Shown: positions 1 through 5,468 of the stretch, in pieces | Layout of the letters: each line of letters starts with the position of its first letter | Position numbering within the stretch: the stretch's first letter is position 1 | Source: an uncultured Lachnospiraceae bacterium | GTDB lineage: Bacteria > Bacillota > Clostridia > Lachnospirales > Lachnospiraceae | DNA length: 5,468 bases | Reading direction: 5' to 3' | Assembly (NCBI GenBank): GCA_902783305.1 | Contig: CACZQU010000319.1 | Span: forward strand, 1-5,468 | Position numbers and translations under genes: made by a program | Notes under the pieces: model-generated | Database searches by the model: none | Told to the model about the DNA's origin: nothing | Seen by the model: only the letters and a program-made list of their open reading frames with translations

Positions 1-16
1 ATTTTATTCGTTTCCC

Positions 17-122
17 TGCACCGGCTGTACACCGCTGAAGCGGAGGGCGCCGTGTGCATCGTTATCGTAATGCGCATTTATAACTCCAGGATCCGGGGAG
101 TGCGAAGCACGGAATAATCCGT
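17..122 (-). other. Cluster of inverted repeats downstream of truB
   Basis: Consecutive inverted repeats tile this non-coding stretch, given here in plus-strand letters. TGCACCGGC (17-25) pairs with GCCG-T-GTGCA (49-58), nine pairs with one bulged T, and encloses CCGCT/AGCGG (32-36 with 39-43). GTTAT (61-65) pairs with ATAAC (80-84) and encloses the perfect palindrome AATGCGCATT (69-78). ACTCC (83-87) pairs with GGAGT (97-101) around a loop containing GGATCC. Two overlapping hairpins follow, GTGC-GAA-GCAC (100-110) and ACGGA-ATAA-TCCGT (109-122), which cannot both form. I see no ribosome-binding site with an open frame, and no start of ribF, the gene often found after truB. It looks like a structured intergenic repeat or RNA element. 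The element may continue past the left edge. The strand is listed as minus only because the operon reads that way. Confidence 0.55.
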
Positions 123-181
123 AGGAGTCAATTTGCACTGCAATCATTTATTTGCTGTAAATGTAACCAGTATAACCGGGT
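123..181. other. Non-coding spacer after truB
   Basis: This AT-richer stretch lies between the truB stop and the inverted-repeat cluster. It holds a short symmetrical motif, TTGCA-C-TGCAA (133-143), and, on the minus strand directly after the stop, a weak five-pair hairpin at 179-167 that includes one G-U pair and has no clear T-run. I see no gene and no convincing terminator. Confidence 0.5.
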
Positions 182-1096
182 TCAGAGAAACATCTTATAA
201 GGACAGTATCGGTTATTCTCTTTTTTCCATTGATACAGGCCAAGAAATTTCCCTTCACTGGTAAACATACGCACCAGTTCCTCCGGACATTCCTCCTGGT
301 TCCCTTTCTCATGAAAAAGATGGGACCTTTCCAGAGAATTGCCATTCACAAGCAGCCGGTCCGCCGAAGGCAGACAGACTCTTTCAGGGTAATCAGACAG
401 AATTTTACCGACACTCAAAGCAATGTCGTGAAGAAGATTCTTCTCTACAGCCTTTTCCACCTGAGTCAGTGTATAGCTTTCTTCAATCCGGTATCCGCCT
501 GCCCTCACTCTGCGCAAAGATTCCATGGTACCTCCGCATCCCAGCTTCAGCCCAAGATCATGACACAAGGTCCGGATATAGGTTCCTTTGCTGCAGGTAA
601 CGGTCATGGACACCAGCGGCATACCGATCTGTCTGACTTTGATATCATAGATGCAGATCTCCTTTGGATGCCTTTCCACTGTCTCTCCCTGTCTCGCAAG
701 CTCATAAAGTTTTTTCCCGTTGATTTTCCTGGCACTGTACATCGGGGGAAGCTGGAGCTGTACCCCGATGAAGCTTTGAACTGCTTCCCGGATCCGATCC
801 TCATCAGGAAGCAGGCTGCATGCAGAAAGAAGCTGTCCGGTTATATCCTGCGTATCCGTCGTCATCCCAAGCCGTAAAACCACTTCATAGACCTTATCTC
901 CTTCACCGATAAGATCAGCAAGCTTAGTTGCTTTTCCGAAAACAACCGGAAGCACCCCCGTTGCCATCGGATCCAGCGTCCCTGTATGCCCGATTCTTTT
1001 CATTCCCAGAATCCTGCGAAGTCTGGCTACCACATCATGTGAAGTCCACCCGGCTTCCTTGTCGATAACCAACAGCCCGTCTTCCATCCTGTCCAT
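182..1096 (-). CDS. truB: tRNA pseudouridine-55 synthase
   Basis: TruB converts U55 in the T-loop of most tRNAs to pseudouridine and also acts as a tRNA folding chaperone. From the ATG at 1096 it has 304 residues, close to B. subtilis TruB (about 309). The catalytic Asp42 lies in GHTGTLDPMATG; Lys68 and Tyr70 precede the conserved GMTTDTQDITG (77-87); PPMYSARKINGKKLYE begins at 117; GTYIRT spans 171-176 with Arg175. Asp42, Tyr70 and Arg175 match E. coli Asp48, Tyr76 and Arg181 at one constant offset of six, so the core aligns without gaps. The last 80 or so residues fit the C-terminal PUA-like domain of Firmicute TruB. The frame stays open to a TTG at 1153 and an ATG at 1150, but these lack a ribosome-binding site and would add 18-19 residues atypical of the family. 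ATG 1087 is another possible start with a poorer site. The gap of 183 bases to nrnA is unusually wide for this operon. Confidence 0.96.
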   Translation of the reverse strand: MDRMEDGLLVIDKEAGWTSHDVVARLRRILGMKRIGHTGTLDPMATGVLPVVFGKATKLADLIGEGDKVYEVVLRLGMTTDTQDITGQLLSACSLLPDEDRIREAVQSFIGVQLQLPPMYSARKINGKKLYELARQGETVERHPKEICIYDIKVRQIGMPLVSMTVTCSKGTYIRTLCHDLGLKLGCGGTMESLRRVRAGGYRIEESYTLTQVEKAVEKNLLHDIALSVGKILSDYPERVCLPSADRLLVNGNSLERSHLFHEKGNQEECPEELVRMFTSEGKFLGLYQWKKENNRYCPYKMFL

Positions 1097-1106
1097 ATCC
1101 GAGAAA

Positions 1107-1114
1107 TCCTTCCT
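1107..1114 (-). promoter_or_regulatory. Ribosome binding site that fixes the truB start
   Basis: AGGAAGGA on the minus strand ends 10 bases before ATG 1096. No comparable purine-rich site precedes the upstream in-frame TTG 1153 or ATG 1150. The in-frame ATG at 1087 has only a short GACAGG directly against it. This site therefore favours 1096. It also gives truB its own initiation signal, as expected for a gene set 183 bases from its upstream neighbour. Confidence 0.7.
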
Positions 1115-1160
1115 GTCCGTCCCATAGTCCCATACCCAGGATAAACGCATCAATTAGCAG

Positions 1161-1279
1161 GCTTATGCCACGCGCAGGGCGATGGGCCGAAATGACACGA
1201 TCCCGCCCGGTCTCGTCACCCTCCTTACGCCGGCGCCAAGCGATGCCCACCGGGCATCAGCGCCCTCAGCGTAACGGAA
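1161..1279 (-). other. GC-rich foldable intergenic element between nrnA and truB
   Basis: This segment starts right after the nrnA stop codon and ends some 45 bases before the truB ribosome-binding site. By hand count 81 of the 120 bases at 1161-1280 are G or C, clearly more than in the flanking genes. Its first half forms one long imperfect hairpin, listed separately. In the second half GGGCG (1208-1204) can pair with CGCCC (1181-1177), and ACGA (1216-1213) with TCGT (1200-1197); these two pairings compete. No credible reading frame with a ribosome-binding site lies inside it, and no T-rich run follows the hairpins, so it is not a standard intrinsic terminator. It could be a dispersed intergenic repeat, a processing or stabilising structure in the operon mRNA, or an unrecognised structured RNA. 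I do not recognise it as a named family. Confidence 0.55.
1222..1278 (-). other. Long imperfect hairpin abutting the nrnA stop codon
   Basis: Read on the minus strand, three nested stems line up. The outer one is TTCC-G-TTACGC (1278-1269) with GCGTAAGGA (1230-1222), nine pairs with one bulged G. The middle one is GGCGC (1264-1260) with GCGCC (1236-1232). The inner one is GATGCCC (1258-1252) with GGGCATC (1248-1242), seven perfect pairs around a GGT loop. This makes 21 base pairs in 57 bases, separated only by small internal loops. The hairpin begins two bases after the TAG of nrnA. A stem this long can protect the upstream message from 3' exonucleases or pause ribosomes and RNA polymerase; which of these applies here is not known. 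The complementary strand would form nearly the same structure, so orientation is uncertain. Confidence 0.65.
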
Positions 1280-2254
1280 CTAATCCAGGTCAATACCCAG
1301 CTCTTCAAGCTGTACGGCAATCTGCCCGGTGACAGCATTGATTACATCATAAAGCGTTCCTGAGATCTCGCATCCTGCAGCTGCTTTATGACCCCCTCCG
1401 CCAAAATAACAGGCGATCCGGCTCGCGTCAACACGATCACGTGAGCGGAGAGAGATTTTATAGACCTGAAAATCAATCTCATAGCAGAAAACCGCCACTT
1501 CCACTCCTTGTGTCACTCTCAGCTGCGAGACAATTCCATCGAGCTCCTGACCGGATATTCCGTAGAAAACCATGTCCTTTCGCTTTAGATAACCGATAAT
1601 ACATCTGCCGTTCATCAGCATGATGCTCTCCGCCAGGACACGTCCCATTACCTGATTCTGGATATAGGATTTTGAATTAAAAGAGTCTTCTATGATACGG
1701 CTGAAGTCGACTCCCTTTTCTATCAATGCCGCTGCTGTCCTCATGGTTGCGGGAGTAACTGAGCGGTATTGGAATACCCCTGTGTCATGGATCATTCCTG
1801 TATAAAGAGCTGTCGCCACCGGAAGATCAATCTTATCCGGATCCATCAGTCCATAAAGCACTTCACAGCAGGAGCTGATCTCTCCCCTGATATGATTCTC
1901 ATCCGCAAATCCGCAGTTGCTGATATGATGATCAATACAGACCGTCCTTTTTGCCCTGGTAAAGGCTTCCGCCCCGGCGGATAGTCTGTCCGGAGAAGAG
2001 ACATCACAGGTCACAAACACATCGTAGACGATGTCCGGATCATCCTTTGCCGTGATCACCTCGTCAAAGCACGGAATATGGTGAAAAACCGGCTGCGGAT
2101 CATCCAGATAAACATCAGCCCGGACCTTGGGATAGTTCTCCCTGACATACAGATAAAGCGCCATCACAGAGCCTACAGCGTCTCCGTCCGGACGCAGATG
2201 CCCGGCAATCCCGATACTGGAAATCCCCGCCAGAAATTCCTCAACATTGTTCAT
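1280..2254 (-). CDS. nrnA: DHH/DHHA1 bifunctional oligoribonuclease and pAp phosphatase (NrnA type)
   Basis: The 324 residues match the NrnA family (B. subtilis NrnA, formerly YtqI, is about 313). These Mn-dependent cytoplasmic enzymes degrade nanoRNAs of a few nucleotides to mononucleotides and dephosphorylate 3'-phosphoadenosine-5'-phosphate. The DHH-domain metal ligands are present: HLRPDGDAVGS at 19-29, CDVSSPDRL at 83-91, DHH at 108-110, and MIHDTG with Asp157. The C-terminal DHHA1 domain carries the substrate-binding GGGGH at 285-289. No signal peptide or membrane segment is visible, and the length argues against larger DHH proteins such as RecJ or GdpP. ATG 2254 is chosen because AGAGGA (2264-2269, inside the end of rbfA) lies 9 bases upstream and the rbfA TAA is 2 bases away, which implies translational coupling. 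A GC-rich foldable segment starts immediately after its TAG stop. The assignment of both activities to this copy rests on family knowledge. Confidence 0.94.
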   Translation of the reverse strand: MNNVEEFLAGISSIGIAGHLRPDGDAVGSVMALYLYVRENYPKVRADVYLDDPQPVFHHIPCFDEVITAKDDPDIVYDVFVTCDVSSPDRLSAGAEAFTRAKRTVCIDHHISNCGFADENHIRGEISSCCEVLYGLMDPDKIDLPVATALYTGMIHDTGVFQYRSVTPATMRTAAALIEKGVDFSRIIEDSFNSKSYIQNQVMGRVLAESIMLMNGRCIIGYLKRKDMVFYGISGQELDGIVSQLRVTQGVEVAVFCYEIDFQVYKISLRSRDRVDASRIACYFGGGGHKAAAGCEISGTLYDVINAVTGQIAVQLEELGIDLD

Positions 2255-2256
2255 CT

Positions 2257-2643
2257 TTACGATTCCTCTTCCCGGCCTGAAGCCTCCTGATCCGCTTTAA
2301 TCACTTCATCAATACGATGGGACATCGTAACCCCGTATTCGATGGAATCGTCCTCGATAAAGAAAATCTGAGGGGTATTGCGCAGATTCAGCCCGTGGGC
2401 AAGCTCCCTGCGGATAAAACCTTCCGCGGCTTTTAAAGCTTCCAGTGTCTGCTTTTTCTCCTCCGGAGAACCAAGGACACTGATATATGCCTTGCAGGTT
2501 TTCAGATCCGGCGCTACTGTCGCTTCCATTACAGAAGTCAGGGATGATACGCGCGGATCCTTCAATTCCGAGCGGATTATCCGGCTCAGCTCCTTCAGAA
2601 CCTCACCGTTAATCCGCGTGTTTTTAATACTGTTTTTGCGCAT
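2257..2643 (-). CDS. rbfA: 30S ribosome-binding factor A
   Basis: RbfA is a small KH-fold protein that binds the maturing 30S subunit and assists late 16S rRNA processing and cold adaptation. The 128 residues match the family's usual size. Family features are visible: the N-terminal helix ending SELKDPRV (25-32), the strand DLKTCKAYISVLG (46-58), the kinked helix-turn-helix of the KH-like fold around AEG (73-75) followed by FIRREL, then LRNTPQIFF (87-95) and MSHRIDEVI (107-115). The tail after 116 is short, acidic and probably disordered. The ATG at 2643 lies 7 bases after the infB stop; a GAGG inside the last infB codons (2654-2657) sits 10 bases upstream, so translation is probably coupled to infB. 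nrnA begins 2 bases after its TAA. Nothing is missing from the domain. Confidence 0.97.
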   Translation of the reverse strand: MRKNSIKNTRINGEVLKELSRIIRSELKDPRVSSLTSVMEATVAPDLKTCKAYISVLGSPEEKKQTLEALKAAEGFIRRELAHGLNLRNTPQIFFIEDDSIEYGVTMSHRIDEVIKADQEASGREEES

Positions 2644-2650
2644 AAACGAT

Positions 2651-5468
2651 CTACCTCGGTACCTCCACCATCACATACGCTTCGATCAGGTCATCTTCAT
2701 GTACGTCATTGAAGTCCTGGAATACCAGTCCGCATTCATAGCCAGCCTTGACCTCTTTCACATCATCCTTAAAGCGTTTGAGGGAAGCCAGCTCGCCCTC
2801 GTAAACCTGAGAGCCTTCATGCGTAATCCGAACCTTGCAGTTTTTCTGGAACACACCATCCAGGACGTAGCTTCCGGCAATCGTTCCGATCCCGGAGGCT
2901 TTGAAGAGCTGGCGAACCTGGGCATGGCCGATCACCTTCTCCTCGTAGACCGGATCCAGCATACCCTTCATTGCGGCTTCCACATCCTCGATCGCCTGAT
3001 AAATGACCTTATACAGGCGCATATCCACGCCTTCCTGTTCTGCAAGCTGTTTCGCAAGGTTGTCCGGCCTCACATTGAACCCGATGATGATCGCGTTGGA
3101 GGTTGCCGCAAGACTCACGTCAGACTCATTGATGGCACCGACGCCACCGTGAATCACCTTGACGACCACTTCATCATTGGAGAGCTTGAGAAGACTTGTC
3201 TTCACCGCTTCCACAGAGCCCTGCACATCCGCCTTCACGATCAGCGGCAGTTCCTTCAGATCGCTTGCCTGAATCTGGTCAAACAGATTGTCAAGAGAAA
3301 GCTTGCCCTTGGTCTCCTCCAGAAGATGCTTCTTGTTCTCGGAAACAAAGGTCTCCGCAAAGTTTTTCGCTTCCTTGTCATTATCGAAGGACATCAGGAC
3401 TTCGCCGGCATTCGGCACATCGTTCAGGCCGAGAATCTCTACCGGCATGGAAGGACCGGCTTCCTTCATCCGTTCTCCTTTATCATCCATCATTGCACGT
3501 ACCTTGCCATGGCAGGAACCGGCAGCGATGAAATCGCCCTGATGGAGTGTTCCCTTCTGCACCAGGATAGTGGCAACAGGTCCTTTACCCTTATCCAGCT
3601 TCGCCTCGATGACGAGACCTCGCACGGAACGGTTCGGATTCGCTTTGAGTTCAGATACCTCTGCTGTCAGAAGGATCATCTCCAGAAGATCATCAATTCC
3701 TTCTCCGGTCTTTGCAGAAACCGGTACGAAAGGTGTACTGCCGCCCCAGTCCTCTGGTATCAGTCCCTGTTCCGAAAGCTCCTGTTTTACACGGTCAATA
3801 TTTATGCCCGGCTTGTCGATCTTGTTGATCGCGACAATAATCTCCACTCCTGCCGCCTTGGCATGACTGATCGCTTCCACGGTCTGAGGCATCACGCCGT
3901 CATCAGCTGCGACGACGAGCACAGCGATATCTGTAGCATTTGCCCCACGCATACGCATCGCGGTAAAGGCTTCATGACCCGGTGTATCCAGGAAAGTGAT
4001 TTTCTGTCCGTTGATTTCAACCACATATGCTCCGATATGCTGTGTAATACCACCTGCTTCCCCGCGGGTAACATGAGTATTCCTGATATAATCCAGAAGA
4101 GAAGTCTTCCCATGGTCAACATGTCCCATGACACAGATGACCGGCGGTCTGGGAACCATCACGGATTCATCTTCCTCATCCTCTTTGAGGAGCTCTTCGA
4201 TGACATCCACCTGTTCCTCCTTCTCTGCGATGATTTCATAATCCAGAGCGATTTCCTGGGCTTTTTCGAAATCGATCTCGGCATTCACCGTAACGATCTC
4301 CCCCTGGAGAAACAGCTTCTTTATGATCACGGAGGGCTGCATTTTCATCGCTTCCGCAAGTTCACGGATCGTCAGCTTCTCAGGAATCGTAATCTCCTTA
4401 ATCTCCGGTTTTTTCTCTTCCCTTGGAACCACAGGCCGGCTGACTGGTTTTGTACTGACCCGTCCGTTTCTGGAACCGGCCTGATTCGGTCTGCGGCCGC
4501 TGCCAGCCGTCCCGGTTTTTTCAAAATCCTTCTTGTGATCCTTATTGACCCTGTCGCGTTCCCGCCGGCTGTCCTTGGAAGTTTTTCCGCCTACATCCTG
4601 CGTGAAGGAAGCATCCGGGCTGCGCCTGGTGCCGGACGCCGGACGTGTTCCCGGACGGGACCCACTGCCGGCAAAACGGTTATCCGTTCCGCGTCCTTCC
4701 TGCCCCCGGAAGTCCCTGCCTGGAGCGCCGCTTCCTGTCTGGCTTCTTCCCTGACCCATACCTGAACGGGATCTCGCACCATCTCCGGCCGGCCTGAATC
4801 TGCCCGTATCCGCAGTTCTGGGATTTCTCGACCCGAAGCTGCCTTCGGCTGACCTGGGAGACCGGCTGTCTGCAGGACGTTCTGTTCTCATTCCCTGTCC
4901 CTGTGCCGGTGCTCTGCGGACAGTTCCTTCTCCTCCCGCGGGAGCCCTTGTGCCGGAATACGGACGGTTGTCCGGTGTTTTCGACGTCGTTCTTCCCCCG
5001 GCCGGTCTGGTACCGGTGTGTCTGGTTCCTGTCGGTCTTTGGCCATCCGGTCTGTCTGAGGCAGATTTTGCTTTTGCGCCGGCCGGCGTAGTGCCCGAAG
5101 CATCCTCCGGCTTCACCGGAGCTTCTGTCCTGGGACTTACCGTCACTTTTCCAGCCGCTTCCGGCCTGGAGCTGACCGTCACCTTTGCCGCTCCTTCCGT
5201 CCTGAGATTTTTCGTCTCTCTTGCAGCGGTTTCTGCTTTGGGAGCGGATTCCGGCTTAATTTCAGCTTCAGCCTTGGGGGCTGCTGCCGGCTTTGCTTCC
5301 GTTTCAGTCTTGGGGGCTGCTGCCGGTTTTGCCTGGGGCTCAGGTTTGGGGACCGCTGCAGGTTTTGCCTGGGCTTCCGCCTTGGGCGCTGCCGCCGGTT
5401 TTGCTTCCGTTTCGGCCTTGGAAGCTGCCGCCGGTTTCTCAGCCGTCTGTGTCCTTGGACTGACAGTC
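2651..5468 (-). CDS. infB: Translation initiation factor IF-2, 5' end missing
   Basis: IF-2 is the cytoplasmic GTPase that binds fMet-tRNA on the 30S subunit and drives 50S joining. The frame stays open to the right edge, giving 938 complete codons; the true start lies outside. A GTG at 5182 is an internal valine codon, not the start. Counting from the first full codon (5467), the order is: 12-residue repeats to about 130; a disordered Arg/Gly/Ser/Pro-rich linker, about 130-345; the IF2_N helical domain, about 361-395; an acidic linker, about 424-435; then the GTPase domain. Its motifs are intact: G1 GHVDHGKT 448-455, switch I GGITQHIG 472-479, G3 DTPGHE 494-499, G4 NKID 548-551, G5 SAK 584-586. 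Domain II starts near 616, domain III holds [12 protein letters not shown] near 744-755, and the C-terminal tRNA-binding domain has GYECGL at 909-914. The protein ends EVPR, then TAG. It is longer than E. coli IF-2 (890 residues) even though incomplete. rbfA follows after 7 bases. Confidence 0.98.
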   Translation of the reverse strand, partial: TVSPRTQTAEKPAAASKAETEAKPAAAPKAEAQAKPAAVPKPEPQAKPAAAPKTETEAKPAAAPKAEAEIKPESAPKAETAARETKNLRTEGAAKVTVSSRPEAAGKVTVSPRTEAPVKPEDASGTTPAGAKAKSASDRPDGQRPTGTRHTGTRPAGGRTTSKTPDNRPYSGTRAPAGGEGTVRRAPAQGQGMRTERPADSRSPRSAEGSFGSRNPRTADTGRFRPAGDGARSRSGMGQGRSQTGSGAPGRDFRGQEGRGTDNRFAGSGSRPGTRPASGTRRSPDASFTQDVGGKTSKDSRRERDRVNKDHKKDFEKTGTAGSGRRPNQAGSRNGRVSTKPVSRPVVPREEKKPEIKEITIPEKLTIRELAEAMKMQPSVIIKKLFLQGEIVTVNAEIDFEKAQEIALDYEIIAEKEEQVDVIEELLKEDEEDESVMVPRPPVICVMGHVDHGKTSLLDYIRNTHVTRGEAGGITQHIGAYVVEINGQKITFLDTPGHEAFTAMRMRGANATDIAVLVVAADDGVMPQTVEAISHAKAAGVEIIVAINKIDKPGINIDRVKQELSEQGLIPEDWGGSTPFVPVSAKTGEGIDDLLEMILLTAEVSELKANPNRSVRGLVIEAKLDKGKGPVATILVQKGTLHQGDFIAAGSCHGKVRAMMDDKGERMKEAGPSMPVEILGLNDVPNAGEVLMSFDNDKEAKNFAETFVSENKKHLLEETKGKLSLDNLFDQIQASDLKELPLIVKADVQGSVEAVKTSLLKLSNDEVVVKVIHGGVGAINESDVSLAATSNAIIIGFNVRPDNLAKQLAEQEGVDMRLYKVIYQAIEDVEAAMKGMLDPVYEEKVIGHAQVRQLFKASGIGTIAGSYVLDGVFQKNCKVRITHEGSQVYEGELASLKRFKDDVKEVKAGYECGLVFQDFNDVHEDDLIEAYVMVEVPR
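5078..5468 (-). repeat. 36-bp (12-residue) in-frame repeats in the IF-2 N-terminus
   Basis: The IF-2 N-terminus repeats every 12 codons in unbroken register. At 5437-5222 six units resemble [84 protein letters not shown]. One degenerate unit follows ([12 protein letters not shown]). Two units of a second type come next at 5185-5114, [12 protein letters not shown] and [12 protein letters not shown], and then a weak unit, [12 protein letters not shown]. The right edge opens with [10 protein letters not shown] in the same register, so it is probably the rest of another second-type unit. Neighbouring KPAAA units share long identical DNA runs, which fits expansion by slippage or unequal recombination. 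The array probably continues past the edge. I infer a disordered, charged, alanine-rich spacer; no function can be read from it. Confidence 0.9.

Noticed and set aside
160..181. Intrinsic terminator directly after truB
   Set aside because: The hairpin at 179-167 has only five pairs, one of them G-U, and the following bases are not a run of T.
230..877. A 215-codon plus-strand open frame opposite truB
   Set aside because: It is antisense to an intact truB and shows no family motif; it is a shadow of the real gene.
1097..1153. N-terminally extended TruB starting at TTG 1153 or ATG 1150
   Set aside because: No Shine-Dalgarno site precedes either codon, while AGGAAGGA is well placed for ATG 1096, and TruB proteins usually begin close to the GLLxIDK motif.
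1035..1250. A 71-codon minus-strand frame starting inside the nrnA-truB element and overlapping the truB start
   Set aside because: It begins with GTG without a good ribosome-binding site, runs out of frame into truB, and has no recognisable motif.
2378..4765. A 795-codon open frame on the plus strand, antisense to infB and rbfA
   Set aside because: It lies wholly opposite two genes with clear family motifs. Its translation has a biased, non-domain-like composition rich in His, Leu, Phe and Ile, and I see no recognisable motif. Long antisense frames commonly arise from codon bias in the real gene.
4889..4891. Internal ATG in infB as a start for a shorter IF-2 isoform
   Set aside because: Shorter IF-2 forms from internal starts are known in E. 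coli and B. subtilis, and AGGGA lies about 6 bases upstream here. One weak site in a purine-rich, low-complexity linker is not enough to call it.
5180..5182. GTG at 5182 as the infB start
   Set aside because: The frame continues upstream in the same 12-residue repeat register to the window edge, so this is an internal valine codon.
5222..5437. CRISPR-like array suggested by regular 36-bp spacing
   Set aside because: The units are contiguous, have no spacers, keep an open reading frame and encode the IF-2 N-terminus.

Overview
The window carries a translation and RNA-processing operon on the minus strand. It is the conserved bacterial nusA/infB cluster, most likely from a Firmicute of the class Clostridia, and Lachnospiraceae is a plausible family. 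That placement is inference. It rests on the gene order infB-rbfA-nrnA-truB (nrnA between rbfA and truB is typical of Firmicutes), a moderate GC content, purine-rich Shine-Dalgarno sites, and an IF-2 with a long N-terminal extension rich in Lys-Pro-Ala and then Arg-Gly.

Layout in transcription order, from high to low coordinates. At 5468-2651 lies infB (translation initiation factor IF-2), missing its start. After 7 bases comes rbfA (2643-2257, ribosome-binding factor A). After 2 bases comes nrnA (2254-1280, DHH/DHHA1 oligoribonuclease and pAp phosphatase). A 183-base gap follows, most of it a GC-rich segment that can fold. Then comes truB (1096-182, tRNA pseudouridine-55 synthase). The last 181 bases hold no gene that I can support, but a compact series of inverted repeats fills about 17-122. 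No stretch longer than 300 bases lacks a gene.

The genes fit one programme. IF-2 places initiator fMet-tRNA on the 30S subunit and promotes subunit joining. RbfA matures the 30S subunit. NrnA degrades the shortest RNA fragments and pAp. TruB modifies tRNA. Close packing from infB to nrnA suggests one transcript with translational coupling. The promoter would lie beyond the right edge, and the gene often next after truB (ribF) is not reached at the left edge.

The four genes are ordinary housekeeping genes. I see no convincing new multi-gene system. The parts worth a second look are three: the long imperfect hairpin placed directly after the nrnA stop codon, the unlike hairpin cluster after truB, and the strictly 12-residue-periodic N-terminus of IF-2, which has two repeat subtypes.
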